From Ferrimonas balearica (GTDB lineage: Bacteria > Pseudomonadota > Gammaproteobacteria > Enterobacterales > Shewanellaceae), in contig NZ_JAHVHV010000001.1 of the NCBI RefSeq assembly GCF_019802085.1, positions 1,154,874 through 1,218,873 on the forward strand: 64,000 bases of DNA, read 5' to 3'. The translations under genes and the position numbers were made by a program. This document shows, in pieces, positions 1-8,584 of this stretch. Position 1 is the stretch's first letter. Every line of letters starts with the position of its first letter. Under the pieces are notes generated by a model that was given only the letters and a program-made list of their open reading frames with translations, was not told the DNA's origin and searched no databases.

Positions 1-438
1 GTGGGTGAAGACAACAGCCGCAAGGTGCCGGTGATGATCCACCGCGCCATTCTCGGTTCCCTGGAGCGCTTTATCGGCATCCTTATCGAGGAGTACGCCG
101 GTAAGCTGCCCACCTGGTTGGCGCCGACCCAGGTTCAGGTCATGAACATTACCGACAATCAGGCCGATTATGTGCGCCAGGTCGTCGATACGTTGAATGA
201 CCGGGGACTTCGCGCCAAGGCGGACTTGAGAAACGAGAAGATTGGCTTTAAAATCCGCGAACACACTTTGAAGCGGGTTCCCTACTTGCTGGTCTGTGGT
301 GACCAGGAGATGGAAAATGGGGAAGTCGCGATTCGTACACGAAATGGCGTTGACCTGGGCAAAATGAAGCTGGAACAGTTTGTTGCAGCGGTGTCCGGCG
401 AAGTGGCCAGCCGTAGTCTTAAAATGCTGGAGGAATAA
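1..438 (+). CDS. thrS: Threonyl-tRNA synthetase, C-terminal part (cut by window edge)
   Basis: This is the last 145 codons of threonyl-tRNA synthetase, the cytoplasmic class II enzyme that charges tRNA-Thr. The visible part holds the end of catalytic motif 3 ([17 protein letters not shown], residues 14-30 here) and the anticodon-binding domain ([15 protein letters not shown], then [19 protein letters not shown]). The family is about 640 residues long, so roughly 500 are missing to the left and the gtg at position 1 is an internal codon. The stop lies a few bases before the infC start, and the infC ribosome-binding site is inside the last thrS codons, so the two are cotranscribed as in other gammaproteobacteria. 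Confidence 0.97.
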   Translation: MGEDNSRKVPVMIHRAILGSLERFIGILIEEYAGKLPTWLAPTQVQVMNITDNQADYVRQVVDTLNDRGLRAKADLRNEKIGFKIREHTLKRVPYLLVCGDQEMENGEVAIRTRNGVDLGKMKLEQFVAAVSGEVASRSLKMLEE

Positions 439-441
439 GCG

Positions 442-987
442 ATTAAAGGCGGAAAACAGAGAGGTCCGGTTAATAAGGACCGCAACCGTATCAATGGCGA
501 AGTGCGTTCACCCCAGGTGCGACTGATCGACGCCGACGGTGAACAGGCGGGTATCGTTTCCAGCCGCGAGGCCCTGGAGATTGCCGGCGCAGCGGGCCTG
601 GATCTGGTTGAGATCAGCCCCAATGCAGAGCCCCCGGTCTGCCGCATCATGGACTACGGTAAGTTCCTGTACGAGAAGAGTAAGGCTGCTAACGAGCAGC
701 GAAAGAAAACCAAGCAGATCCAGGTTAAGGAAGTCAAATTCCGTCCTGGGACTGATGTGGGCGACTATCAGGTAAAACTACGCAACCTGACTCGCTTCTT
801 GGAGAACGGTGACAAAGTGAAAGTTACACTGCGTTTCCGTGGTCGCGAAATGGCGCACCAACAGCTGGGCTTTGATCTGCTGAATCGTATTAAAGACGAC
901 GTGGTAGAGCTGGGCCAGGTGGAATCCTTCCCGAAAATGGAAGGGCGTCAAGCCATTATGGTTCTCGCACCGAAAAAGAAACAGTAA
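442..987 (+). CDS. infC: Translation initiation factor IF-3, AUU start
   Basis: IF-3 binds the 30S subunit, keeps it apart from 50S and checks start-codon/initiator-tRNA pairing. I place the start at ATT 442 because the frame there reads (M)[19 protein letters not shown], the conserved IF-3 N terminus, and GGAGGA (429-434) sits 7 nt upstream. A later ATG or GTG start would delete this N terminus. The product is 181 residues, the normal length. An N domain (about 1-80, with [20 protein letters not shown]), a Lys-rich linker and a C domain ([16 protein letters not shown]) ending in APKKKQ are all visible. In the family the rare AUU start lets IF-3 repress its own translation, so the same feedback is expected here. 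Confidence 0.97.
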   Translation: MKGGKQRGPVNKDRNRINGEVRSPQVRLIDADGEQAGIVSSREALEIAGAAGLDLVEISPNAEPPVCRIMDYGKFLYEKSKAANEQRKKTKQIQVKEVKFRPGTDVGDYQVKLRNLTRFLENGDKVKVTLRFRGREMAHQQLGFDLLNRIKDDVVELGQVESFPKMEGRQAIMVLAPKKKQ

Positions 988-1005
988 GGCCCACAAGTAA
1001 CTGAA

Positions 1006-1036
1006 CAGCCGGGCTCCGTGCTCGGCTGCTTTTGTT
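1006..1036 (+). terminator. Hairpin between infC and rpmI (attenuator or partial terminator)
   Basis: A 9-bp stem (CAGCCGGGC 1006-1014 with GCTCGGCTG 1020-1028, one G-U pair) with a 5-nt loop is followed by CTTTTGTT. It has the form of a rho-independent terminator with an imperfect U-run. Because rpmI-rplT normally share transcripts with infC, partial read-through is likely. A role in L20 autoregulation is possible but not shown. Confidence 0.55.
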
Positions 1037-1079
1037 CGCCTTGCAGTTCATTTAATTTAACAATGCGGAGTTTCTTCCA

Positions 1080-1277
1080 ATGCCGAAGATGAAATCTCAC
1101 CGGGGCGCCGCCAAGCGCTTCAAGAAGACCGCCTCTGGCGGCTTCAAGCGCAAGCAGTCTCACCTGCGCCACATCCTGACCAAGAAATCTACCAAGCGTA
1201 AGCGTCACCTGCGTGCCGCTGCAATGGTAGCCAAAGTAGACGTAGCATCCGTTCAGCGCATGCTGCCGTACGCTTAA
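1080..1277 (+). CDS. rpmI: 50S ribosomal protein L35
   Basis: A 65-residue, strongly basic protein beginning [17 protein letters not shown], the L35 signature, with a C-terminal RMLPYA. It is a structural protein of the large ribosomal subunit. GCGGAG lies about 10 nt before the ATG. rplT follows after 21 nt, the universal rpmI-rplT order. In enteric bacteria L20 represses this pair at the translational level through an mRNA structure upstream of rpmI; the 90-nt leader here could host such a site, but I cannot fold it reliably. Confidence 0.98.
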   Translation: MPKMKSHRGAAKRFKKTASGGFKRKQSHLRHILTKKSTKRKRHLRAAAMVAKVDVASVQRMLPYA

Positions 1278-1295
1278 TAGACTGGTAGGAGATAA

Positions 1296-1658
<363 letters not shown>

Positions 1659-1696
1659 TGCGTCGCCTTCGGGCAACGACACACTGACCAGTGAAG

Positions 1697-1727
1697 AGGG
1701 GGTGCCGAATGGCGCCCCCTTTTTTTG
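1697..1727 (+). terminator. Rho-independent terminator of the thrS-infC-rpmI-rplT unit
   Basis: A 10-bp stem (AGGGGGTGCC 1697-1706 with GGCGCCCCCT 1711-1720, one G-U pair), loop GAAT, then a run of eight T. It lies between rplT and the convergent DUF1853 gene. Confidence 0.92.
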
Positions 1728-1734
1728 TGCCCGA

Positions 1735-2535
1735 TCACCAGTTATCCGGCACCACGAAGGCCCAGGCCTCACGCTCGACGTCGTACAGGTGCTTGGGCCA
1801 GTCCAGTTCGGTGGGTGGCCGGTAGCGGGGCAGCAAGCGCCAGTCGCGGCCGGCCAGCCAGTCGGTACGCGCCAGCCGCCGCCAGTGGCGCTGTGGCAGG
1901 GCGCTGTGGCGGTACCAGTACCCCAAGGGGACCCGGCGGTCGATGCGTGGGGGCAGGGCGCCGCTGTGAGGCTCCAGATAGAGGCGCCCCTGCAACACGA
2001 TGCGCTGCTGGCCAATCTCCCAGCCTCGGGCATGACAGAGGGCACGACCGGGTTGGGTGCGCAGCAGAGGCAGTTGGTGACTCTCCAGGCGCGCGAGCTT
2101 CTCCTCCAGGCAATCCTGCTTGCCCGGCCCGATCCATTGACCCAAGGCGTCGCTGGGGGGCAAACCCAGATAGAATTTTACCGCCACCTCCCAGTGCTCA
2201 AGCCGCTCCGTCACCGCGTTGTGCAACACAAAATCGGCGCTGCCGATCACCCTTTTTTGCTGGGACACCACCAGGTTGTGGGCCAACAGCTGATAATCCG
2301 GGTGCAAGTCGAAGGCGAGGCACCAAAGCTGCTCGTAGTAGTGGCCCAGGCGGCCGCCACGTCGGATCTTGAGCAGGGGCGAGCCCTGTCGCGTTTCCAG
2401 GGTGGGCAACTGGGCCAGTACAGGCTGGGCAAAGGTGTGGAGAAAGTCGGCGTTGATGTAGGGGCCGCCGGTCACCATCGGCGGGCTGGACAGCAGCCAG
2501 GTGAGATCGCGAATGACGGGGTGAGAGAGGGGCAT
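1735..2535 (-). CDS. DUF1853 family protein
   Basis: A 266-residue soluble protein of unknown function. The stretch HNLVVSQQKRVIGSADFVLHN followed by HWEVAVKFYLGLP matches the conserved core of the DUF1853 family, in which a D..L and an E.AVKFYL motif resemble PD-(D/E)XK nuclease-like cores; that fold assignment is family knowledge and tentative. No signal peptide or membrane segment is seen. It is convergent with rplT and 35 nt downstream of the next minus-strand gene, separated from it by a terminator, so it is probably transcribed from its own promoter. I know of no established role. Confidence 0.8.
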   Translation of the reverse strand: MPLSHPVIRDLTWLLSSPPMVTGGPYINADFLHTFAQPVLAQLPTLETRQGSPLLKIRRGGRLGHYYEQLWCLAFDLHPDYQLLAHNLVVSQQKRVIGSADFVLHNAVTERLEHWEVAVKFYLGLPPSDALGQWIGPGKQDCLEEKLARLESHQLPLLRTQPGRALCHARGWEIGQQRIVLQGRLYLEPHSGALPPRIDRRVPLGYWYRHSALPQRHWRRLARTDWLAGRDWRLLPRYRPPTELDWPKHLYDVEREAWAFVVPDNW

Positions 2536-2561
2536 AAAAAAAGCCGACCCGAGGGTCGGCT
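2534..2561 (-). terminator. Terminator of the Lys/Ala-rich small gene
   Basis: Read on the minus strand, a 9-bp stem (AGCCGACCC/GGGTCGGCT, 2542-2561) is followed by seven T (complement of 2535-2541). It lies 8 nt past the stop of the 2570-2929 gene and touches the DUF1853 start. Confidence 0.88.
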
Positions 2562-2569
2562 CTTTAAGC

Positions 2570-2929
2570 TTAGTAGCCGCGAGGCAGTTTGGAGCCTTGG
2601 GACAGCTTCTGGGCCCAGGCGTCTTTGGGGCTCAGGCCGCCTTTGCCACCGGTGGCTTTCGGCGCGGACTTGGCTTTTTTCGGTGCTGCCGGCTTGGCTG
2701 CGGCCTTTTTAGGTGCCGGCTTCTTGGCTTCCGCCTTGGGGGCGGCTTCGGCGGGAGCAGCGCCGGCCAGTTCGGCGGCCATGTCGGCCAGTTCACCCAG
2801 ACGAACGGACTTGCCGTCATCCACTTTGAACCAGCTGCCTTTTTGCTCGATTTGAGGCTCTTTGCCGTGTTTGGCGATGTACGCCGCGGTGAACTGGGCG
2901 ATCACCTCTTCCTTGGTCATTTTTGACAT
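2570..2929 (-). CDS. Small Lys/Ala/Pro-rich protein of unknown function
   Basis: A 119-residue protein from the ATG at 2929 (MSKMTKEEVIAQ). The frame stays open to a GTG-like start at 2977, but the shorter start fits what I recall of similar Shewanella proteins. There is an N-terminal globular part of about 60 residues (IEQKGSWFKVDDGKSVRLGEL), then a low-complexity region of Ala, Pro and Lys (about 65-100) and a conserved-looking tail (GLSPKDAWAQKLSQGSKLPRGY). The basic A/P/K region resembles histone-H1-like or TolA-type linkers, and such proteins are often mislabelled TolA. No membrane segment is present. A role in nucleic-acid binding is only a guess. No clear ribosome-binding site precedes either start. 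Confidence 0.65.
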   Translation of the reverse strand: MSKMTKEEVIAQFTAAYIAKHGKEPQIEQKGSWFKVDDGKSVRLGELADMAAELAGAAPAEAAPKAEAKKPAPKKAAAKPAAPKKAKSAPKATGGKGGLSPKDAWAQKLSQGSKLPRGY

Positions 2930-3302
2930 AGTTACAGTGTCGTTGTTGAAAATGTCAGCGGCCGATGATACCGCCATGGGGGGTGGGGTTCAACCGTAAC
3001 TGGCGACAATATAACCAGCAACAGTAAGAACTTAGGGTTGATCATGGATCCCGTTACCCCGGTTGCGATGGGCCTGGCTTTGTGCTGCTGGCCGGGGCTG
3101 TGCCCAGTCGCTTAAGAATGGATTAACTGGCTACACAACCCACTTTTGGGGGATCCTGCCGCGCTGACGTGACTCCGATAGCGGGTTGCGCCATCGACAT
3201 TGTCGAGACGGAAAATGACAGGCTCAGCTGTTGTAATGTGCGCCGCGCAATCCCACCGCCCCTGTGTCGCGAACCCGCTGCCCCCAAAGTGAGAACCCAA
3301 AG
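2930..3302. other. Intergenic region without recognised genes
   Basis: 373 bp between two divergently read genes. I see no RNA gene and no convincing coding frame. An AT-rich patch near 3005-3020 could hold a minus-strand -10 (TTATAT) for the 2570-2929 gene, but no good -35 goes with it. Confidence 0.4.
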
Positions 3303-3887
3303 ATGATCGATTTACATAACGAGGAGCACCTGGGCGCCATCGTGTTTGCCCTGTTGGGCCTGGCCGCCCTGTATTACCTGGCCAAGCCGGAGTCTGAGCA
3401 GGAGCGACAAGCGCGAGAGGAAGAGCAGGCGCGGGCGAACCGGCAGCGTCAACAGCGCGAGGAGGCGCAGGCGCGCGCTGAAGCGAAGCGGCGGGCTCAG
3501 GAGCAGGCGGCTCGTGAACAGGCCGAGCAGGAAGCGGCGGCGCGCAAACAGGCAAAAGCGGAGCAGTGGGAAGCGCGGGTGCGCGGCGTCAAGTCGGTGT
3601 TTCAAAGCAACCCGGTGCAAGGGCTGGAGCTGGATAAGATCCTGGCGCGTTACGAGGTGGCGCTGGCACAAAATCTGGCACTTGAAGAGGACAACGCCCG
3701 TTTGGCTCAGCTGGCTGAGGTGGCGGTGGGGCGAGTTCGAATGTTGGAGGAGCAGCTTCAAGCGGGGGAGGGGCAGCCCCTGTCTCGACGCCAGATGCGG
3801 CGCATCCGTGCGCTGCTGCATCCTGATCGCGGGGGGTGTCCGGAAACCTACAAACGGGTGGACGCCATTTTAAGTGGCCCGGCCTGA
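3303..3887 (+). CDS. Membrane-anchored coiled-coil protein with C-terminal J-like HPD segment
   Basis: A 194-residue protein from ATG 3303 (MIDLHNEEHLGA); an earlier in-frame start at 3264 would add 13 residues. Residues 10-27 (LGAIVFALLGLAALYYLA) form one membrane segment close to the N terminus. Residues about 31-95 are almost only Glu, Arg, Gln and Ala, a long charged helix or coiled coil. A middle region (about 96-155) is followed by LSRRQMRRIRALLHPDRGG with H173-P174-D175 and a short helix (YKRVDAIL). HPD is the invariant tripeptide of J-domains that stimulates DnaK ATPase. Only the helix II-HPD-helix III part is recognisable. A membrane-tethered DnaK co-chaperone is the inference; a chance HPD is the alternative. 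It is convergent with the QueC-like gene. Confidence 0.7.
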   Translation: MIDLHNEEHLGAIVFALLGLAALYYLAKPESEQERQAREEEQARANRQRQQREEAQARAEAKRRAQEQAAREQAEQEAAARKQAKAEQWEARVRGVKSVFQSNPVQGLELDKILARYEVALAQNLALEEDNARLAQLAEVAVGRVRMLEEQLQAGEGQPLSRRQMRRIRALLHPDRGGCPETYKRVDAILSGPA

Positions 3888-3906
3888 GCCAGACCAGAGC
3901 GCGACG

Positions 3907-4662
3907 TTATCGCAGCACCCGGCGGCCAAACAGCTTCTCACGCAGTTTGCGGCCGTTACGGCGCGGGTCCAGATGGTAAATCAATCGCGCCCGCAGGGGC
4001 AGACGATGGCTCATGCCGCGCTCCATCGCCTGGCAGCAGGGGCTGCAGCGGCCACAGGGCTGGTCGCTCTTGGCCTTGTGACAAAACCAGGTGTCCTCGA
4101 GCAGTGCTAAGAAGCCCATCTTCTCGGCCCCTTCGGCCATGTCGGACTTGGTCAGATGGGCCACGGGGAAGGCGAAGTCGCGCAGCACCGGGTAGGCCTC
4201 GGCCGGTGTGGTGTCCGGCGAAACCCGAGTCGCCAGGGTCCCGTCGGGGCTGGTCAGGATTTTGATCATCCCGCTGGGGGCGTTCTCCACCGACAGCTCA
4301 ACGTTCTCCAGGCCGAACTGACGACACATCCTGGCCAGCACGTCGTACTGGGTGCCCAGGCGGTACTCCTGGCGCAGTTGGGCGAAGGGCGTCGATATCG
4401 CCGGGTTGGGCTCGATGGCGTCCTCTTCAATGGTGCGCAGTGGCAGCAGGCGAGGGGCGGCCTCGGCATCGAAGTTCGACAGTTGCGCGCGGATCTTCTC
4501 CATGCGAGACAGCTCCACCCGGTAGGACGGTCGGGACCGGCTCAGCAGGTAGACCGGCTGCACCACGGCACCTTCCTGCAAAAGTGCCTGCATAACGCGG
4601 AAGGTGGAGTCCCAGCCTCCGGTCCACAGGATGGTGATGGGGGCGCCCGATTGCTCTGCCAT
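3907..4662 (-). CDS. QueC-like PP-loop ATPase family protein
   Basis: A 251-residue protein with TGGWDST (14-20), a variant of the SGGxDS PP-loop that binds ATP in the adenine nucleotide alpha-hydrolase fold. Near the C terminus C194, C203, C206 and C209 follow C-x8-C-x2-C-x2-C, the zinc-ligand spacing of QueC (7-cyano-7-deazaguanine synthase). QueC converts carboxydeazaguanine to preQ0 in queuosine synthesis. The overall sequence, with a Trp in the PP-loop and a basic tail (RRNGRKLREKLFGRR), is not that of a canonical QueC, and no queD, queE or queF gene is nearby. I read it as a QueC-related enzyme of unknown substrate. Start ATG 4662 is the first of the frame. Confidence 0.7.
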   Translation of the reverse strand: MAEQSGAPITILWTGGWDSTFRVMQALLQEGAVVQPVYLLSRSRPSYRVELSRMEKIRAQLSNFDAEAAPRLLPLRTIEEDAIEPNPAISTPFAQLRQEYRLGTQYDVLARMCRQFGLENVELSVENAPSGMIKILTSPDGTLATRVSPDTTPAEAYPVLRDFAFPVAHLTKSDMAEGAEKMGFLALLEDTWFCHKAKSDQPCGRCSPCCQAMERGMSHRLPLRARLIYHLDPRRNGRKLREKLFGRRVLR

Positions 4663-4954
4663 GGTTTGCCTCGCGTGATCTGGTCAAAAAACGGCGGGAT
4701 GATAGCAATGGGCCCGGCCATAACGAAACCCTTCCCCCTGAAAGAGCGCCCAGACCGGAAGCCCGTCACAAAATCGCGGGGACCTGCCGTCCCAGGCGCG
4801 CTTAAACGCCATTGCAGCACGCTCACTCTCCGATATCCGTACCGTCGCCAAAGCCGTCAAGTTGACGTAATCTGCCTCTTGGGTAGGCAGAGGCGGCAAA
4901 GCGCGCTACACCTTTGCTGTACAGCCACCATCGCCACGCTTAGGAAGGGGCACT
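4663..4954. other. Divergent intergenic region upstream of ldhA
   Basis: About 290 bp between the QueC-like gene and ldhA. TTGACG (4861-4866) is a possible -35 for ldhA, but the matching -10 is poor. A small inverted repeat CTGCCT/AGGCAG (about 4871-4890) lies just downstream. No RNA or protein gene is seen. Confidence 0.3.
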
Positions 4955-5947
4955 ATGGACGCCAAACGCATCGCGGTATTCTCCTCAAAACCCTACGACA
5001 AACACTTTCTCGACGAGGCCAACCAAGGGACTGGTCTCACCCTGGATTACTTTGAGAACCGCTTGAAATGGGAAACGGCCAAGCTGACCGAGGGCTATGA
5101 CGCGGTGTCCTGCTTTGTGAACGACATCGTCGACCGACCTGTGCTGGAGACCTTGGTGGACAACGGGATCCGGATGATCGCCTTGCGTTGCGCCGGCTTT
5201 AACAACGTCGATCTGGTGGCCGCCAAGGAGCTGGGGGTGCAGGTGGCGCGGGTGCCCGGTTACTCGCCGGAGTCTGTGGCGGAGCACACGGTGGCGATGA
5301 TCCTGGCGCTGAATCGCAAGATCACCAAAGCCTATAACCGGGTAAAGGAACACAATTTCGATCTCGATGGCCTGCTGGGGTTCAACCTGCAAAAGAGCAC
5401 CGTCGGCATCATCGGCACGGGGAAAATTGGCCTGGCCACCATGAGAGCCCTGAGCGGCTTTGGCTGTCGTTTGCTCTGTTACGATCCCTACCCCTCAGAG
5501 GAGGCCGCCAAATACGGAGAGTATTGCGACCTGGACCGGCTCTACCGGGAGTCCGATGTGATCTCCCTGCACTGTCCGCTGACGGAGGAGAGCTACCACC
5601 TCATCAACGCCCAGACCATCGCCCAGATGAAGGCCGGGGTGATGCTGATCAACACCTCCCGGGGAGCGCTGGTCAATGCCCAGGATGCCCTCGACGGCAT
5701 GAAACAGGGTAAGATTGGGTACCTTGGGCTGGATGTGTATGAACTGGAAGGGGATCTCTTCTTCCGTGACCTCTCCGGCAAGGTGCTGCACGACGACGTG
5801 TTCGCCCTGCTGCTCAGCTACCCCAATGTGCTGGTGACCGGCCACCAGGGCTACTTCACCAAGGAAGCTTTGAGTGAGATCGGCCAGACCACCATCGACA
5901 ACCTGCAGGCCCACTTCGAGGGGCGGCAGACCGGAAACGAACTCTAA
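4955..5947 (+). CDS. ldhA: D-lactate dehydrogenase (fermentative, NADH-dependent)
   Basis: A 330-residue D-2-hydroxyacid dehydrogenase, the length of E. coli LdhA, which reduces pyruvate to D-lactate with NADH during fermentation in the cytoplasm. The Rossmann motif is VGIIGTGKIG (about 149-158). The catalytic triad context is visible: Arg in INTSRGALVN, Glu in LDVYELEGD and His in VTGHQGYFT. The long ELEGDLFFRDLSGKVLHDDVFALLL stretch separates LdhA from the other 2-hydroxyacid dehydrogenases (PdxB, SerA). AGGAAGGGG lies 6-8 nt before the ATG. It is followed at 15-18 nt by the ybgI-like gene, so the two may be cotranscribed. Confidence 0.93.
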   Translation: MDAKRIAVFSSKPYDKHFLDEANQGTGLTLDYFENRLKWETAKLTEGYDAVSCFVNDIVDRPVLETLVDNGIRMIALRCAGFNNVDLVAAKELGVQVARVPGYSPESVAEHTVAMILALNRKITKAYNRVKEHNFDLDGLLGFNLQKSTVGIIGTGKIGLATMRALSGFGCRLLCYDPYPSEEAAKYGEYCDLDRLYRESDVISLHCPLTEESYHLINAQTIAQMKAGVMLINTSRGALVNAQDALDGMKQGKIGYLGLDVYELEGDLFFRDLSGKVLHDDVFALLLSYPNVLVTGHQGYFTKEALSEIGQTTIDNLQAHFEGRQTGNEL

Positions 5948-5965
5948 GGACCTCGCACCAACGTG

Positions 5966-6721
5966 ATGCAACGAGACGAACTACTCCAGTACCTGGACAC
6001 CTTGCTCAAACCCTGGCAGCTGAAGGATTACGCGCCCAACGGACTTCAGGTGGAGGGCAAAGAGGGGATCCAGACTCTGGTCACCGCGGTGACCGCCGAT
6101 CAGTTTGCGGTGGACGCGGCGGTAGAGGCCGGCGCGGATGCGCTGTTGGTGCACCACGGCTACTTCTGGAAAAACGAAGCGGCGCCCATTGTCGGCATGA
6201 AAAAGCGCCGCATCGAGCAGCTGATCAAGCACGACATCAACCTTATCGCCTATCACCTTCCGCTGGATGTTCACCCGGAACTGGGCAACAACGCCCAACT
6301 GGCCAAGGCGCTGGGGATCGTCAACGTTGAACCGCTCGAAGCGGGCAACGAGACCTGTTTGGTGCTCAAGGGCGAACTGGCGCCGCCCCTAAGCGCGCAC
6401 GCCCTGGCCGAGCGGTTGGCGTCCGCCCTGGCGCGCGCCCCTTTGCACATCGCCGGGCACGACCGTCCCATTCGCCGTCTGGCCTGGTGCACCGGCGGGG
6501 CACAGGATTACATCGACCAGGTGGCTGCCGAGGGCCTGGATGCTTTCCTCTCCGGGGAGGTGTCCGAGCGGACCTACCACAGTGCGGTGGAGCAGGGCAT
6601 CGACTACTTTGCCTGCGGCCACCACGCGACCGAGAAGGGGGGGGTGCGCGCCCTGGGTGAGCATCTGGCCCAGATCTTCAACCTCGACGTTCGCTTTGTG
6701 GACACCCCCAACCCAGTTTAA
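5966..6721 (+). CDS. ybgI: NIF3/YbgI family dinuclear metal protein
   Basis: A 251-residue protein from ATG 5966 (GTG 5963 just before it is an alternative; TAAGGA lies 15 nt upstream). It matches YbgI throughout: DYAPNGLQVEG, VHHGYFWK with H63-H64, HLPLDVHPELGNNAQLA with the metal Asp at about 101, SGEVSERTYHSA and the C-terminal GHHATEKGG with the remaining His and Glu ligands. The family forms toroidal hexamers with two metals per subunit; it is often labelled GTP cyclohydrolase type 2, which is doubtful, and the physiological role is unsettled. Its stop overlaps by 3 nt the stop of the convergent antiporter gene, with no terminator between them. Confidence 0.9.
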   Translation: MQRDELLQYLDTLLKPWQLKDYAPNGLQVEGKEGIQTLVTAVTADQFAVDAAVEAGADALLVHHGYFWKNEAAPIVGMKKRRIEQLIKHDINLIAYHLPLDVHPELGNNAQLAKALGIVNVEPLEAGNETCLVLKGELAPPLSAHALAERLASALARAPLHIAGHDRPIRRLAWCTGGAQDYIDQVAAEGLDAFLSGEVSERTYHSAVEQGIDYFACGHHATEKGGVRALGEHLAQIFNLDVRFVDTPNPV

Positions 6722-8517
6722 TCCGCCTTTGGCTCCTCGGGTTCCACGAGGGCCAAGACCTCCCACCCCGGCCCCGGCTCAAAGGGCGTCGGGGTGGTGA
6801 ACACCCGAAGTTTTCGCTGCTCGTCAAAGGCAAACAGGGGCAGCGCCCGTTTGCCATTCTTCTCCAGGTACGCCGCCCATCCAAAGCTGTCGCTGAGCTT
6901 GGTGGCCTTTACCTGGGCCCCCTTGGCCACCAGACTGCTCAGGCGGGCAAAGCTGGCCTCCTCGTCAAACAGGCACTGGTGCCGCTCCTGGCGGCGCTGT
7001 CGGGGACTGCGCTCCCGGCTGGGCTCCGGCAGGCGGTACACCCGGTGCTGTCCGAGGAGGTCCTGGTAGTGAAACGCCACCTCGGTGTTGAGTCGCTGGT
7101 AGGGGGAGAGGATCAAAAGCCGGTGGATCAGCGACAGATCCAGCTGGCTGTCGGCGTGCTCCGAGGTGGGGTTGCCGTAGTACACCGGCAGGTTTTTCAT
7201 TCGGGCCTGGCTCAGGCTGTCCCAGTTGGTATCGCTGAGCAGCACCGGCAGGTCGTAGCGGGCCAGGGCCTCGGCCAGGGTACGGGCCATGGGGTTGGCG
7301 CCAAAGATCAGGATGCCGTTGCGTTCCGGGGCCTTGAGCCCCAGCAGGCGTGCCATGGGCGAGGTGAGCAGGCTTTGCAGCACCACGGTACTGATGATCA
7401 CCAAAAACACCAGGGGCACCAGCTTCTCGGTCTGGGGAAACTGGTGCTGGGCCAGCTTGAGGGCGAACAGGGAGGAGACCGCTGCCGCCACGATCCCCCG
7501 CGGCGCGATCCAGCCGATCATCCAGCGCTCCTTGAACTTAAGATCCGAGCCCAGGGCGCACAGCATCACCGCCACCGGCCGGGCCACCAGCAGCAGCACC
7601 GCCAGCCAGAGGAAGGCGTTGGTGTCGATAAGCGCCAGGTCTGCCGGGGTCAGCCGGGCGGCCAGCAGGATAAAGAGCGCGGAGATGAGCAAGATGGAGA
7701 GGGTCTCCTTGAACTCGATGATCGCCTCCAGATCCACCCCCTTGCTGTTGGCCAGCCAGATCCCCATGACGGTGACGGTCAGCAGGCCGGACTCGTGCAT
7801 CAGTTCGTTGCTGATGGCAAAGGCCGCCAGCATCAGGGTCAGAGTGGCCACGGTTTGCAGGTAGTGGGGAAAGAGTCTTCGGCGCAGGGCCTGGGCCATC
7901 AGGGCCCCGGCCACGGCCCCGGCAATGGCCCCGGTCACCACGGTCAAGCCAAAGGCCACCAGGGCGTGCTCCATCGCCACACTGTGGCTCACGCTGATGT
8001 ACTCATAGACCAGCACCACCAGCAGGGCACCGATGGGGTCAATGAGGATCCCCTCCCAATGGAGCAGGGTGGCCAGCTTGGGCTTTAAGCGGACACTGCG
8101 CAGCAGCGGGGCGATCACCGTCGGTCCGGTGACCACCACCAGGGCGCCGAGCAGGGCGGCCAGCCCCGGTGGCAATTCGAGGATCCAGTAAGCGCTGTAG
8201 CCGGCGATGGCGAAGGTCACCAACATGCCGACGCTGACCAGCAGGGTGACCAGCCGGTCCTGCCCTTCGAGATCCGAAAACTTCAGTGTCAGACTGCCCT
8301 CAAACAGGATCACCGCCACCGCCAAGGAGACCAGGGGGAACAGCAGATCCCCCAGCAGCGGATCCGGGTTCAGCCAGCCCAGGCCGGGGCCGATGGCCAG
8401 CCCCACCAGCAGCAACGGCAGAATGGCCGGGACACGCAACCGAAAGGCGCTCCACTGACAGAGGATGGAAAGCAGGCCGATGCCGGCCAGGGCGAGGGTC
8501 GCTGAGATGTCGGGCAT
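6718..8517 (-). CDS. CPA1-type sodium/proton antiporter with C-terminal RCK/TrkA-like domain
   Basis: A 599-residue inner-membrane protein from ATG 8517, chosen because AAGGA lies 6-7 nt upstream; the frame is open 15 codons further. About 12 hydrophobic segments fill residues 1-390, with VVTGPTVIAPLL and ILIDPIGALLV, the half-helix and acidic motifs of NhaP-type cation/proton antiporters. After about residue 400, GILIFGANPMARTLAEAL and LPVLLSDTN form a Rossmann-like nucleotide-binding segment (TrkA-N/RCK type) that would gate transport by ligand. The role is cation homeostasis by exchanging Na+ or K+ for H+. It is probably monocistronic, or read together with the exported-protein gene upstream (67 nt gap). 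Confidence 0.87.
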   Translation of the reverse strand: MPDISATLALAGIGLLSILCQWSAFRLRVPAILPLLLVGLAIGPGLGWLNPDPLLGDLLFPLVSLAVAVILFEGSLTLKFSDLEGQDRLVTLLVSVGMLVTFAIAGYSAYWILELPPGLAALLGALVVVTGPTVIAPLLRSVRLKPKLATLLHWEGILIDPIGALLVVLVYEYISVSHSVAMEHALVAFGLTVVTGAIAGAVAGALMAQALRRRLFPHYLQTVATLTLMLAAFAISNELMHESGLLTVTVMGIWLANSKGVDLEAIIEFKETLSILLISALFILLAARLTPADLALIDTNAFLWLAVLLLVARPVAVMLCALGSDLKFKERWMIGWIAPRGIVAAAVSSLFALKLAQHQFPQTEKLVPLVFLVIISTVVLQSLLTSPMARLLGLKAPERNGILIFGANPMARTLAEALARYDLPVLLSDTNWDSLSQARMKNLPVYYGNPTSEHADSQLDLSLIHRLLILSPYQRLNTEVAFHYQDLLGQHRVYRLPEPSRERSPRQRRQERHQCLFDEEASFARLSSLVAKGAQVKATKLSDSFGWAAYLEKNGKRALPLFAFDEQRKLRVFTTPTPFEPGPGWEVLALVEPEEPKAD

Positions 8518-8584
8518 GGTTTTTCCTTGGCAGCCAAGTTCTTGAGCATAGCCAAAGTCCACCGTCCGGCGAGGCCGGACGGGA

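Noticed and set aside
7000..8088. Long plus-strand open frames antisense to the CPA1 antiporter (also antisense to metG, letB, prc, gdhB and rlmKL)
   Set aside because: They arise from the high third-position GC of the real genes; their compositions are Gly/His/Gln-rich and they lack ribosome-binding sites.
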